DNA of 64,000 nucleotides from Peptostreptococcus anaerobius VPI 4330 = DSM 2949 (GCF_000381525.1 NZ_KB906608.1:1-64000); one strand, 5' to 3'; shown: positions 8,281-17,318, counted from the first letter of the stretch. The notes: generated by a model not told the origin, from the sequence alone. Translations and numbers: made by a program.

Positions 8281-9012
8281 TTATAGATTGTCTATGTGGT
8301 TAACACCAGGTTTCAATTCATATATAACATCTTTTCTTTCTACCATTATTTTTGCCTTTTTACTCAAGTCACCATCCTGGGATATCTTGTTGAGCAATTC
8401 CCTAGATGGGTTTATGGCAATTGGGTTACCGACCCTTTTAAGCATACAAAAATCTCCGTTTGTATCTCCATAGGCATATGAATTTTCCATATCTATATCG
8501 TATTTTTTGATAAATTCATCTATGGCCCTGTCTTTACTATGGGAGTCCCACATAGGGGTCACATTTCCAGTGAGTATGCCATCCTTATTTTCATAGGTTG
8601 AACCTACCCAGTCATCGACCTGGTATTTTTTTGCCATCCTGTCAACTAGGTAGTCTGGTGAGCCAGATATAAATATTAACTTGTGGCCTTGGCTCTTGTG
8701 CCAGTTGATCTGTGACCTAGTATACCTGTAGACCCTGTCAGACTTGAGCCTTATAACTTGGTCGCTTGTAAAATCAAGGACCAACTGGTCAAGCCCTCTT
8801 ATAACGTCTATATACTGGTCGGATATCTCATGTATATAATCATCGTAATTACCCTGCCTCTTATCCCAGTTGTTGTAGGTAGAGGACAGGCTATCGGACC
8901 ATTTTTCTTCTTCTACAACATCGTATTTTATCAATTTTTTGAAGTGTTCTATTAGTAGGGAATCTCTGTACAAGGTCCCGTCTATGTCAAAAAATGCTGC
9001 TATATTTCCCAT
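8281..9012 (-). CDS. HAD-family phosphatase, SerB-like (HAD-IB)
   Basis: Haloacid dehalogenase-type phosphohydrolase of 243 residues. Motif I is DIDGTLYRDS (nucleophile Asp at residue 9), motif II is FISGSPDYL and motif IV is YGDTNGDFCML. A helical cap sits between motifs I and II, as in phosphoserine-phosphatase-like HAD-IB proteins that act on small phosphorylated metabolites. The substrate cannot be told from sequence. A perfect AGGAGGT ribosome site precedes the ATG. Confidence 0.85.
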   Translation of the reverse strand: MGNIAAFFDIDGTLYRDSLLIEHFKKLIKYDVVEEEKWSDSLSSTYNNWDKRQGNYDDYIHEISDQYIDVIRGLDQLVLDFTSDQVIRLKSDRVYRYTRSQINWHKSQGHKLIFISGSPDYLVDRMAKKYQVDDWVGSTYENKDGILTGNVTPMWDSHSKDRAIDEFIKKYDIDMENSYAYGDTNGDFCMLKRVGNPIAINPSRELLNKISQDGDLSKKAKIMVERKDVIYELKPGVNHIDNL

Positions 9013-9107
9013 TCACTACCTCCTAGCAGTTAATATTAACTCTAGTATATCATAATGTCTGAAAAATGTAACAATAATTTATAATATTATTTGCTTATAC
9101 TTGATGC

Positions 9108-9136
9108 TTTACACAAATTGTTTTTTCCTTTAATAT
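9108..9136 (+). promoter_or_regulatory. sigma-A type promoter
   Basis: TTTACA (9108-9113) and TAATAT (9131-9136) with a 17-base spacer, about 28 bases before the gene at 9164. Confidence 0.5.
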
Positions 9137-9163
9137 AGAACTATAGGCATTTGGAGGTGAAAT

Positions 9164-10312
9164 ATGAAGTTTAAAAGAGCTTTTTGTACAGATACAAGGC
9201 TTATGGGAGCTATGATGCTTGTTGTCGAATGGATTGGTGAGTCAGGTATAATAGAGGCACATATATTTTTAATGGATTCAGAAGGACTTGGTTTGACTGA
9301 TTTTTATAAATATGAATCTAGTGATATGAATTATCTAGAAAGGGTCTACAAGTATAGGACTGGTGGACTTGGAGGACATAATGTAGGTGTAGAAATGACT
9401 ATGGCAGCCTATATGGTCAAGTCTTATAGGGACAGGACTATCAGGTATTCAAAGCCCCTACCTGAAAATTTGGATATAGGTTTATATGAAGACATAGATA
9501 CAAGTAGTTTGTCGGTTGAAGATATGCTAGATTTGACCTGTAAGGATATATCCTGTGACAATGAATTTATAAACTACTGTGTTATGAGGTTTATTGCTAG
9601 AGATAGGGAAGGCTTGCTATATATTTCGGACAATCAAAATGTTGCTGACCACCATATAACGGAAATTAATGGAACACTTTTATATAATAAAATAGAAAAA
9701 AAGTCTGATGATCGTTTTGTGTGTATATGTGCCTACGAAGACAAGGATGGATACTATGAGGCAAAGTTGATTGTTAGTATAGATAAGACGACAGTGAGAC
9801 AGGTTGAGGGTATATATAGTGATTTTATAAATATAGAGGAATATAAGTCTTACTATAAACTAAGGTCTATAATGGTCATAGATAAGTATCCCATATCGGA
9901 ATATGATGCATTCTGCCTAATATCTAAGCCGGAATTAATAAAAAAATATAGGATCCTAGATGATATGAAGAAATATGATATATCTAGAGAATTAATTAAT
10001 ATGTGTCCGGCAATACAGACTAATGACTATGAGCGTGGTATTCTCCTTACTCAATACTATATGGACAATAGCCATGTTGAAGAAGATGAGTATATCATAA
10101 ACAATGACATAATGTTTAATATTTACATAGATGAGAAATACCTTTATTTAGCAGCCTATGATTATGATGAATTAGATCAAGTGAGTTTTAGCATGGAGAA
10201 AATATTTTCAGAAGCCATAATTGAAGAAAAATTATATGATTTTGACGATTTAATCCTATTCGACTTTATAGAGTCGGAAAATGAAGATTTTGACGATTTC
10301 CTAGATGAATAG
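9164..10312 (+). CDS. protein of unknown function, 382 residues
   Basis: I do not recognise this protein. It is soluble and acidic with no signal peptide or membrane helix, and ends in a run of Asp and Glu (ESENEDFDDFLDE). The N-terminal part has a compact conserved-looking block (LMGAMMLVVEWIGE and KYRTGGLGGHNVG). It stands alone, with its own promoter and a GGAGGTG ribosome site, and is followed by the gene for a YheO-type regulator. Confidence 0.7.
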   Translation: MKFKRAFCTDTRLMGAMMLVVEWIGESGIIEAHIFLMDSEGLGLTDFYKYESSDMNYLERVYKYRTGGLGGHNVGVEMTMAAYMVKSYRDRTIRYSKPLPENLDIGLYEDIDTSSLSVEDMLDLTCKDISCDNEFINYCVMRFIARDREGLLYISDNQNVADHHITEINGTLLYNKIEKKSDDRFVCICAYEDKDGYYEAKLIVSIDKTTVRQVEGIYSDFINIEEYKSYYKLRSIMVIDKYPISEYDAFCLISKPELIKKYRILDDMKKYDISRELINMCPAIQTNDYERGILLTQYYMDNSHVEEDEYIINNDIMFNIYIDEKYLYLAAYDYDELDQVSFSMEKIFSEAIIEEKLYDFDDLILFDFIESENEDFDDFLDE

Positions 10313-10331
10313 TAGAAAATTCAAATAAAGA

Positions 10332-10360
10332 TTACAAGATGTGTAAAATTATGGTAAAAT
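10332..10360 (+). promoter_or_regulatory. possible promoter for the YheO-type regulator
   Basis: TTACAA (10332-10337) and TAAAAT (10355-10360) with a 17-base spacer. The -35 box is weak. This would leave a leader of roughly 70 bases holding a hairpin before the start at 10436. Confidence 0.4.
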
Positions 10361-10397
10361 AGAAGTAGCAATTATATAACAAACGGAAGGAGTGTAA

Positions 10398-10424
10398 AAC
10401 AGATAATTAATGGTTATATCTGTT
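10398..10424 (+). promoter_or_regulatory. hairpin between ribosome site and start codon
   Basis: Inverted repeat AACAGATA (10398-10405) and TATCTGTT (10417-10424) in the leader. The only good ribosome site, GGAAGGAG (10385-10392), lies 43 bases before the start at 10436; folding the hairpin would bring the two closer. A short out-of-frame reading frame (ATG 10410 to TAA 10466) crosses the start codon and may serve as a leader peptide. Confidence 0.45.
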
Positions 10425-10435
10425 GGTAAAAAAAT

Positions 10436-11092
10436 ATGGAAATCGGCACATACAAGGGTGAAGTAAAAGATTTTGAAAGTTTTATTGAGTACATTAATAC
10501 ACTAGCTGTTATTATTTCCGAGATGTTTGGTCAGAATTGTGAAGTAGTAGTCTCAGACTTGGATAATCCGGACCACGCAGTATTGGCTATCTATAATGGT
10601 GAAGTAACAGGAAGAAAGGTGGGAGATCCTCTAAACACTAGGTCAGAAGAGTTGATAGAGAGAAGTATCGGTGGATATAACATCAACTATAAAAAGGCTA
10701 ATAAGAAGATCAAGAAGGAGATAAAGTCATCTACAATAGTTACTAAGGCGTTTGGAAGAAATATTTCTTTTTGCATAAACTACGATTGCGATGATCTTAC
10801 AATGTTACAGGGACAGTTAAAGAAATTCCTTTCAATGGGCAACGAGGCCTATGATGAATTTGATTCATACAATAATGGGGAGCTAGTAGAGCAGAAATTA
10901 ATGGTAGAAGTAGAGAAGATGGGCAAGTCTATTGTCAGCATGAATAAGAGCGATAGGATAAATTTGATAAGGAATTTGAAGGCTACAGGTGTATTTAAGA
11001 TACAAAAGTCGGTCCCGTATGTAGCTGAGCAGTTGGGGGTATCCAGATATACAATCTACAACTACTTAAATGAGATAGAAAAAAATAAATAA
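10436..11092 (+). CDS. YheO-type PAS/HTH transcriptional regulator
   Basis: DNA-binding regulator of 218 residues. The N-terminal two thirds match the YheO-like PAS domain (MFGQNCEVVVSDL near residues 31-43), a possible ligand sensor. The C-terminal end is the helix-turn-helix that defines the family: FKIQKSVPYVAEQLGVSRYT then IYNYLNE. Related proteins control amino acid use, such as DauR, or sulfur and cofactor genes. The target here is unknown. The in-frame TAA at 10427 forces the start to 10436 or later, yet no ribosome site lies close to it. A strong terminator follows at 11187. Confidence 0.85.
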   Translation: MEIGTYKGEVKDFESFIEYINTLAVIISEMFGQNCEVVVSDLDNPDHAVLAIYNGEVTGRKVGDPLNTRSEELIERSIGGYNINYKKANKKIKKEIKSSTIVTKAFGRNISFCINYDCDDLTMLQGQLKKFLSMGNEAYDEFDSYNNGELVEQKLMVEVEKMGKSIVSMNKSDRINLIRNLKATGVFKIQKSVPYVAEQLGVSRYTIYNYLNEIEKNK

Positions 11093-11186
11093 AAAAGCAT
11101 GATAAAATTTGTTATTTGTGTTTATGAAAAGAATTATTGGGCAAATATATAATACAAACATAATAAATTAAAATACTCAATCTCCC

Positions 11187-11226
11187 AAGAGAAGACCTCA
11201 TCCCCCTGAGGTCTTCTCTTACTTTG
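11187..11226 (+). terminator. strong terminator
   Basis: A 14-bp perfect stem, AAGAGAAGACCTCA (11187-11200) and TGAGGTCTTCTCTT (11207-11220), with the loop TCCCCC. Confidence 0.8.
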
Positions 11227-11243
11227 TAATCAAAATTTATTGA

Positions 11244-11272
11244 TTGACATTATGAATTGATCGTGATAAGAT
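11244..11272 (+). promoter_or_regulatory. sigma-A promoter
   Basis: TTGACA (11244-11249, perfect) and TAAGAT (11267-11272) with a 17-base spacer. The palindrome GTAACGTTAC at 11283-11292 sits in the start of the transcript and could be an operator. Confidence 0.65.
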
Positions 11273-11343
11273 TTAATTAAATGTAACGTTACTATAATGG
11301 TCACATATAAATTTTTTACTAATATTTTGATAGGAGAATTGTA

Positions 11344-11634
11344 ATGAAAAAAATGTCTTTATGTGTTATTTCTGGTATGGTTTTGAGTTTACTGATGACT
11401 GTGCAAACGTTTGGAGCTGAACTTTCTGGAGAAGTAGAAGCTAACTACAGGGCTATGGGTATGACAGAAGCAGAAATTATGTCAGTGAAAAATGAACTAA
11501 GTGACGTAGATGACCCCAATTACATAACTAATACCGAAAAAGAATTCTATATTAGGATGGGTATTAAGCCAGAAGATATATACCCACCAGAAATGATAGA
11601 TTCTGGATATGTGTATAGGATTTATATACAGTAA
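11344..11634 (+). CDS. small secreted protein of unknown function
   Basis: A 96-residue protein with a clear signal peptide (MKKMSLCVISGMVLSLL, cut likely after FGA near residue 24). The mature part of about 70 residues is acidic and contains two similar short stretches, YRAMGMTEAEIM and YIRMGIKPEDIY, suggesting a small internal repeat. I cannot assign a function. It starts after a TAGGAGA site. Its stop TAA overlaps the ATG of the broken lipoprotein gene by one base, so the two form a unit. Confidence 0.7.
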   Translation: MKKMSLCVISGMVLSLLMTVQTFGAELSGEVEANYRAMGMTEAEIMSVKNELSDVDDPNYITNTEKEFYIRMGIKPEDIYPPEMIDSGYVYRIYIQ

Positions 11635-12698
11635 TGAGTACTAAGAAAAGTAATTTATGTTATATCATCGCTATATTTTGCATATTTTTTCTCCTAACAG
11701 CTTGTACTACAGGTTCAAATAATACCAAAATAGAGGAAGATATAATAGTAGTGGAAAATGAACCAGGTTGAGGAAGCACACATTTTAATATTTTTGATAA
11801 AAGCTTAAACCTAAAAAACAGTAAAAAAGCTAGTTATAGCGTTATGGGTACAAGGATACAATCAATAGCAACTGATGAAGATAATGTTTACATTACCACC
11901 CAATATGAAAATAGTCCTATTGGCGAGAAAATGTCGGATGATTTGCTTGTATATTCATTGGATAGTTTTAAGGAATCTAGTATTAGGTTGATGTCGCATA
12001 TGGCTGATTCCATCTTGGTGGATGATACTAGTATATACACAACTTTTAATTGGGATGAAGGTGTTCTAATATGTAAACAAGACAAGGAAGGTAAAAATCA
12101 CATAAAGAGAAACTTGGATCCATCTCACCAAGGATTGATAGAAAACATGGTTGATATGGGAGAAAAGATAGGTTTGGTTTATACCAATATGAACGAGAGA
12201 ACTACATACTTACATGTAGTATCTAAAGACACTCTTAAAACTACAGAGACTTTAAAACTTGAAAGTGATAAATTTTCTACTTATCGTTATATTATGTATA
12301 GAGGTGGATATATATACTTGGCAGGAAGCACAGAGGATGAGAACTATAGAGGAGTATTAACTATAGTTGATCTCGCAAATAAGAGCTCAAAAAATATCTA
12401 CGCACAGAAAAAAGAGGAATTTGTATCGATACATGATAAAGGGGATAAGTTAATATTGTTTGCCTGTGACAGCGTAAGATATGAAAATTCAGGTTCAAGT
12501 GTATATGAATTTGATAAAAAAACGACCCATATCGCTCAAAAATCAAGATATGATTTACCAATTGAAAGGGTTGTTCAGACGGATGACCAGTATTTTACAA
12601 TTGGATACGGCAATATTTGCAGGATAAATAAAAACTATAAAATAGATAAACAAATAAAAGCAAAAAGTACATATACCAGTCAGATTTTTGTGAGGTAG
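11634..12698 (+). pseudogene. lipoprotein gene interrupted by one in-frame TGA
   Basis: The ATG at 11634 opens a frame with a lipoprotein signal (hydrophobic stretch, then LLTAC with the lipid-bearing Cys at residue 24). TGA at 11769-11771 (codon 46) stops it, but the same frame continues for 309 more codons to 12698 without another stop. The later part has a beta-propeller feel (repeated short strands such as DSILVDDTSIYTTF and GGYIYLAGSTED). A single substitution explains the break. If translated from the next ATG (11844) the product would have no signal. A sequencing error, a recent pseudogene, or stop read-through are the alternatives. Function unknown. Confidence 0.75.
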
Positions 12699-12717
12699 TG
12701 TACAGGAGATAAAAATG

Positions 12718-12766
12718 AGGTCACGATTCATCTACACTAGATTTGAATATGTGACCTTTACTTTTG
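12718..12766 (+). terminator. probable terminator
   Basis: AGGTCAC (12718-12724) and GTGACCT (12751-12757), with further inner pairing ATTCA/TGAAT, followed by TTACTTTT. Confidence 0.55.
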
Positions 12767-12792
12767 GTGTATATAACAATAGTGGTTAAGCA

Positions 12793-13047
12793 CTATTTTC
12801 TACGCTTTTGAATAAATGAAGATCCAAGATACTTCTTAATATCTTCTTCAGAAGAAAAATCATCTACTAGGATTTCACGTCCTGTATCTTCAAATACAAC
12901 TAGGATTTCGCAATCTCCCTGTAGGAAAAACTTTCTTACAGTTTCTTCTTTTACTTCTCTAACTTTAATTATATTTTTCTTTTCTTTTTCAAAATCTTTA
13001 GTGTAGTAACTACCCATCATGTTGATAAATTTTGTGTATCTGTTCAT
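12793..13047 (-). CDS. small protein of unknown function
   Basis: An 84-residue lysine-rich soluble protein that I do not recognise. The start at 13047 is used because GAAAGGAAAAG lies just before it; the frame could extend to 13095 but without a ribosome site. A central stretch, FLQGDCEILVVFEDTGREI, looks like a small beta sheet. It stands alone on the minus strand between two plus-strand units. Confidence 0.55.
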   Translation of the reverse strand: MNRYTKFINMMGSYYTKDFEKEKKNIIKVREVKEETVRKFFLQGDCEILVVFEDTGREILVDDFSSEEDIKKYLGSSFIQKRRK

Positions 13048-13165
13048 AACTTTTCCTTTCTTTAAATACATATTTACCATTATACAGAATAACAACTTAT
13101 CTTACAAGCTAAAATATTTGTCTTAAATCCGTTTAAATATGGTAAAATATAGAGGGTAGTAATTT

Positions 13166-14092
13166 ATGAGAGAGGTAGCTATGGAATTAAAAAACCTTAA
13201 AGGGAATACTAACTGGATAAGGGGTGGGACAAATACAGGTGTTTATGTATTTGAAGACAATACAGCCCTTTTGATAGATGTTGGATTAGGTGGAGATAGA
13301 CCAGAAAAATTAATAAAAATATTAGAAGAAAACAATATAGTACCTAGTCATATAATCTGTACCCATGAGCACGAAGATCATGTGGGTGGAAATAAACAGA
13401 TCAGGGACAGGTATCCTGACATCAAGATATATGCATCTAAGAAGAGTAGGGTCTATATAGAAAATACAGACATATATATGGATTTCTTGGTTGGTGGAAG
13501 AAGATCAGGCTTAGTTGTTGATGCTATTGCAAGTTATATGGATGAGTCTAAGGTTGATTTTACTATTTATCCAGACCAGGTACTGACTATCAATGGGCAT
13601 GACTTTAAGATATTTGATTGTTCAGGTCATACAGAAGGAAGTATAGGCATAGTGACCGACGATGGGGTAGCTTTTTTCTCAGATTTGATGGTGACAGACA
13701 ATTCACTGGATAAATTTGATTTTTTATTTATGTGCGATTATTCAGCCCAGATGAAGTCGCTTGCTAGTCTTGCCTATCTTGACTTTGATAGGGGAGTGTT
13801 GGGTCATTCTTCAAGAGTTTTTACTAAGGATGAGATGATGGTTGTTGCAGACTATAACTATAAGAACCTCCTAGCTATACTGGAGTTTTTGATGAATAGT
13901 ATTGAGGAGCCTAAGACCTTTGATGAGTTGATTAAGGTGTTTATAGATAGCAAAAATTGGCCAACAAACTATATAGCATATTTAGAATATAGAAATTCAC
14001 TGAATGCTGCAATATCATATTTGTTGGATTCAGAGATAATAGACTATACATTAGATGACAATATTATGAAGTTTAAGATGAAAAACATATAA
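13166..14092 (+). CDS. MBL-fold metallo-hydrolase
   Basis: Metallo-beta-lactamase fold hydrolase, 308 residues. The HxHxDH metal site is present as CTHEHEDHVGG near residues 66-76, with the later ligands in CSGHTEGSIG and FSDLMVTD and a final GHSS. It resembles the group of unassigned MBL hydrolases with a C-terminal helical extension; the substrate is not evident. It is the first gene of an operon with a RelQ-type enzyme, a phosphoesterase and a nucleotidase (gaps of about 22, 1 and -4 bases). ATG 13166 follows GAGGG; ATG 13181 is a possible alternative start. Confidence 0.85.
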   Translation: MREVAMELKNLKGNTNWIRGGTNTGVYVFEDNTALLIDVGLGGDRPEKLIKILEENNIVPSHIICTHEHEDHVGGNKQIRDRYPDIKIYASKKSRVYIENTDIYMDFLVGGRRSGLVVDAIASYMDESKVDFTIYPDQVLTINGHDFKIFDCSGHTEGSIGIVTDDGVAFFSDLMVTDNSLDKFDFLFMCDYSAQMKSLASLAYLDFDRGVLGHSSRVFTKDEMMVVADYNYKNLLAILEFLMNSIEEPKTFDELIKVFIDSKNWPTNYIAYLEYRNSLNAAISYLLDSEIIDYTLDDNIMKFKMKNI

Positions 14093-14114
14093 AAGTAGAT
14101 AGGAGGATGAATAT

Positions 14115-14921
14115 ATGAATTATGAATCATGGAAAAAAATAATAAGTCCCTATTCATTCGCAGTTGAAGAGTTAAAAATCAAATTTAGAAATATAAGAAA
14201 AGAATACCTGGACAAGGGTGAGCATAGTCCGATTGAATTTGTAACTGGTAGAACAAAAAATATATCTTCAATAATGTCTAAGATGCAGAGGTTAAATGTA
14301 ACAGATATAGAAGGAGATATAGAGGATATAGCAGGTATAAGGCTGATGTGTCAGTTTGTTGAGGATATATACGTAATAGTAGATATCATCAGACAAAGAG
14401 CTGACATGAGGGTTATAATGGAAAAGGACTATATACAAAATGTAAAAGAGAGTGGATATAGGTCCTACCATATGATCATAATGTATCCTATTCACACTAT
14501 AGACGGTTCAAAGGAAATCCAGTGTGAGATACAGATACGTACTCTTGCTATGAACTTTTGGGCTACTATAGAGCATTCATTAAAGTATAAATTTGATCAT
14601 TATTTACCAGATGAGTTTTCTGCTAGGCTTCAAAGGGCGGCTGATGCGGCCTTCCAGTTAGACCAGGAAATGGGTGCAATTAGAGAAGAGATAATAACAG
14701 CCCAGGTTCTATTTAGTGAAAAAGAGAGTGTAGCATCTGATGTCTACACTAGGATTTATAAGCTTAGGGAATTTGGAGATTTGGATAAGTACTTTAAATA
14801 TAGGGCGAGGATAGATGAATTATCATCAAATAACGATGTATCGGGATTGATAGAGTTAAAAAGAGAGTTGGATGAAATACTAAAGTCTCTTAGGATCAAA
14901 AACGATAGGAAGGAAGACTAG
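14115..14921 (+). CDS. relQ: small alarmone synthetase, RelQ/YjbM type
   Basis: Makes (p)ppGpp by moving pyrophosphate from ATP to GDP or GTP. It has only the RelA/SpoT synthetase domain: IEDIAGIRLMCQFVEDIY, GYRSYHMIIMYP and the EIQIRTLAMNFWATIEH stretch are the standard motifs. There is no HD hydrolase or TGS domain, so it is a stand-alone synthetase. The C-terminal helices fit tetramer-forming RelQ. In Firmicutes these enzymes respond to envelope stress or are controlled by transcription. RBS AGGAGGA. Confidence 0.92.
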   Translation: MNYESWKKIISPYSFAVEELKIKFRNIRKEYLDKGEHSPIEFVTGRTKNISSIMSKMQRLNVTDIEGDIEDIAGIRLMCQFVEDIYVIVDIIRQRADMRVIMEKDYIQNVKESGYRSYHMIIMYPIHTIDGSKEIQCEIQIRTLAMNFWATIEHSLKYKFDHYLPDEFSARLQRAADAAFQLDQEMGAIREEIITAQVLFSEKESVASDVYTRIYKLREFGDLDKYFKYRARIDELSSNNDVSGLIELKRELDEILKSLRIKNDRKED

Positions 14922-14922
14922 T

Positions 14923-15618
14923 ATGAAGTTGTTTGCTATAGGTGATCTTCATATGTCCAGTGCGATTGACAAGCCTATGAATGTTTTTGGAGATAACTGG
15001 GATAGGCATGAAGAGAAGATATTTGATGATTGGACTACTAGAGTTAGGGATGAAGATACAGTATTAGTTGTAGGTGACATATCTTGGGCTTCAAAAATAA
15101 ATGATGCCAAGATGGACCTAGACAAGATAGAAGAAATGCCAGGTAGAAAGATATTTATAAGAGGCAACCACGACTACTGGTGGACTACGGCCTCAGCCTT
15201 AAATAAGTTATGTGGTGATTCTATGATATTTATGAATACAAACTATGAGACCTATGGAGATTATGCTATCTGTGGTACTAGGGGATGGCTTTGTCCTAAT
15301 GACTTTAAGTTTGACGAAAGGGATGAGAAGATATACAAGAGAGAGGCTAATAGGCTAAGGATAAGTCTTGAAGCTGCAAAAAAAGATGGCTATGAGAAAT
15401 TTATAGTCATACTTCACTACCCACCTACTAATGACAGGTTTGAGAATTCACTTTTTAAGGATATAATAGATGAATATAAGCCAGACCACGTAATATATGG
15501 TCACTTGCATGGTCAAGATAGTTTTGATGGTGGCTTGCTAGGAAAACATGGTGATAGTATGTACCACCTAGTTTCATGCGATTTTTTAGATTTCAAGTTA
15601 AAGGAGATAAATATATGA
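14923..15618 (+). CDS. metallophosphoesterase
   Basis: Calcineurin-like phosphoesterase of 231 residues with the full metal site in order: GDLHMS (residues 7-12), VVGDISWA, RGNHDYWW, LHYPP and YGHLHG. This family acts on phosphodiesters or nucleotides. Its place directly after relQ (one-base gap) and before a nucleotidase suggests a role in nucleotide turnover, but this is inference. Confidence 0.88.
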   Translation: MKLFAIGDLHMSSAIDKPMNVFGDNWDRHEEKIFDDWTTRVRDEDTVLVVGDISWASKINDAKMDLDKIEEMPGRKIFIRGNHDYWWTTASALNKLCGDSMIFMNTNYETYGDYAICGTRGWLCPNDFKFDERDEKIYKREANRLRISLEAAKKDGYEKFIVILHYPPTNDRFENSLFKDIIDEYKPDHVIYGHLHGQDSFDGGLLGKHGDSMYHLVSCDFLDFKLKEINI

Positions 15619-16178
15619 ATCAAATAAAGTGTGTTTGTATAGATATTGATGGTACCCTTACAGACCCTTATTTTTTCATACCAATACTAAATGAGATAAC
15701 AGGTAAGAATCTTACAAAAGATGACTATACATCTATTAATTGGTTGGATACATATGGACCAGACTATAGTGAAATGTACAAGACCTTTGATGATGAGTAC
15801 AGTTATGTATATAAGACCTCAACTATAGTTGAAGGGGCTAAGAATGTAATTGAGAATTTGAAAGCGAGGGGCATAGAGATATATTATGTTACAGCTAGGA
15901 GCAAGTCCATACATGATATAACAGCACAGTGGATAGCAGATCAAGGCTTAGACCCTAATAGGGTACATTCCCTAGGTGGAAACCATGGTAAGGTTGAAAC
16001 AGCTAAAGAATTAGGCTGTGATGTTTTTATTGAAGATGACCCTAACAATGCCAAAAATTTGGCAGAAGCAGGGTATAAAGTTATCTTGATGGATACTAAC
16101 TATAATAAGGGAGTGTCTGGAAACAATATCATTAGAGTAAATGGCTGGTATCAAGTAAAAGATATAATAATTAATTAA
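15615..16178 (+). CDS. HAD-family 5' nucleotidase-like phosphatase
   Basis: HAD phosphatase of 187 residues: motif I DIDGTLTDPYF, motif II YYVTARSK, motif III with a lysine (HGKVETAKELG) and motif IV FIEDDPNNAKN. This arrangement with a small C1 cap matches the 5'(3')-deoxyribonucleotidase-like group. It overlaps the phosphoesterase by four bases (ATGA) with AAGGAG before it; an upstream in-frame ATG lies inside the previous gene without a site. A perfect palindromic terminator ends the operon. Confidence 0.85.
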   Translation: MNQIKCVCIDIDGTLTDPYFFIPILNEITGKNLTKDDYTSINWLDTYGPDYSEMYKTFDDEYSYVYKTSTIVEGAKNVIENLKARGIEIYYVTARSKSIHDITAQWIADQGLDPNRVHSLGGNHGKVETAKELGCDVFIEDDPNNAKNLAEAGYKVILMDTNYNKGVSGNNIIRVNGWYQVKDIIIN

Positions 16179-16190
16179 ATAAAAAAAGAA

Positions 16191-16217
16191 CTCCAGCCTA
16201 GGCTGGAGTCTTTTTTA
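16191..16217. terminator. bidirectional terminator
   Basis: Perfect palindrome CTCCAGCCTAGGCTGGAG (16191-16208) with A-run before and TCTTTTTTAA after. It serves the converging nucleotidase and aldolase genes. Confidence 0.85.
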
Positions 16218-16270
16218 AGTATCAAAACTTATAAGGTTTTCAATTTAATCTTATCAGAATTCTGGATTTC

Positions 16271-17194
16271 TTATAAAGAATCTTTTGATCCTAGAACTAC
16301 GTCAATCTTTCCTTCTACTGTAGCCTTGATTGCTTCTTTACCTGCACCAATGTACTTTCTTGGGTCGAATACTGAAGGATTTTCAGCTAAGAACTTTCTT
16401 ATAGCTGCTGTCATAGCAAGTCTTAGGTCTGTATCCATATTGATCTTGCATACTGCCATTGAAGAAGCCTTTCTTAGCATATCCACTGGAACACCCTTAG
16501 CACCAGCTATGTCACCACCGAACTTGTTGCATGTAGCAACTGATTCTGGATCAACAGCAGAAGCACCGTGAAGTACGATTGGGAAGTTTGGTAGCTTGCC
16601 CTGGATTTCTTCAAGTATGTCGAATCTTAAGTTAGCTTCGCCCTTGAACTTGAAAGCACCATGAGAAGTACCTATAGCTATAGCTAGAGAGTCTACACCA
16701 GTTCTGTTAACGAAATCAACTGCCTGATCTGGTTCTGTATACTTGTGAACGTCTGAAGAAACTTCATCTTCAACACCTGCAAGAACACCTAGTTCAGCTT
16801 CAACTGATACATTGTGCTGGTGAGCGTACTCAACTACCTGCTTAGTTATAGCAACATTTTCTTCATAGTCTAGGTGAGAACCGTCAATCATAACTGAAGT
16901 GAATCCTGCATCTATACACTTTTTAGCTACTTCAAAGCTTGGACCGTGATCTAGGTGTAGAGCACAGTCAACTCCGATTTCTTCAGAAGCTGCCTTTACC
17001 ATAGCTACTAGAGTATCCATACCAGCATAGCTGATAGCTGACTTAGAAGCCTGAATAATTACAGCTGAATTTCTAGACTTACAAGCCTCTAGAACTGCCT
17101 GTAACTGTTCTAAGTCACTGATATTGAAGGCCCCTATAGAATATCCACCCTCATACGCTTTTTTAAACATCTCTTTAGTATTAACTAATGCCAT
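16271..17194 (-). CDS. fba: class II fructose-bisphosphate aldolase
   Basis: Zinc enzyme of glycolysis and gluconeogenesis that splits fructose 1,6-bisphosphate into glyceraldehyde 3-phosphate and dihydroxyacetone phosphate. The HLDHG site at residues 80-84 holds the catalytic Asp82 and zinc ligand His83; IGTSHGAFK and VLHGAS carry further ligands and phosphate contacts. The 307-residue length is normal for the Gram-positive FbaA type. It stands alone with its own promoter (17291-17318, minus strand) and a GGAGG site. Codon use is that of a highly expressed gene. Confidence 0.96.
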   Translation of the reverse strand: MALVNTKEMFKKAYEGGYSIGAFNISDLEQLQAVLEACKSRNSAVIIQASKSAISYAGMDTLVAMVKAASEEIGVDCALHLDHGPSFEVAKKCIDAGFTSVMIDGSHLDYEENVAITKQVVEYAHQHNVSVEAELGVLAGVEDEVSSDVHKYTEPDQAVDFVNRTGVDSLAIAIGTSHGAFKFKGEANLRFDILEEIQGKLPNFPIVLHGASAVDPESVATCNKFGGDIAGAKGVPVDMLRKASSMAVCKINMDTDLRLAMTAAIRKFLAENPSVFDPRKYIGAGKEAIKATVEGKIDVVLGSKDSL

Positions 17195-17290
17195 AATTTC
17201 CTCCTTATAAACTTTTAAAACTTACCCATCATGAATATTATACCAAAAAAAATAGCTTGAGACACATATTTTTGGATTTTTGTGATAGTA

Positions 17291-17318
17291 ATATTATAAA
17301 TATTAAGCTATATGTCAA
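17291..17318 (-). promoter_or_regulatory. fba promoter
   Basis: On the minus strand TTGACA (17318-17313) precedes TAATAT (17296-17291) by 16 bases; the overlapping TATAAT at 17298-17293 would give a 14-base spacer. It is about 100 bases from the fba start. Confidence 0.6.

Noticed and set aside
11769-11771. Selenocysteine codon in the broken lipoprotein gene
   Set aside because: The surroundings (Pro-Gly-TGA-Gly-Ser in a linker after the lipid signal) do not resemble a redox site and no SECIS-like hairpin was evident right after it.
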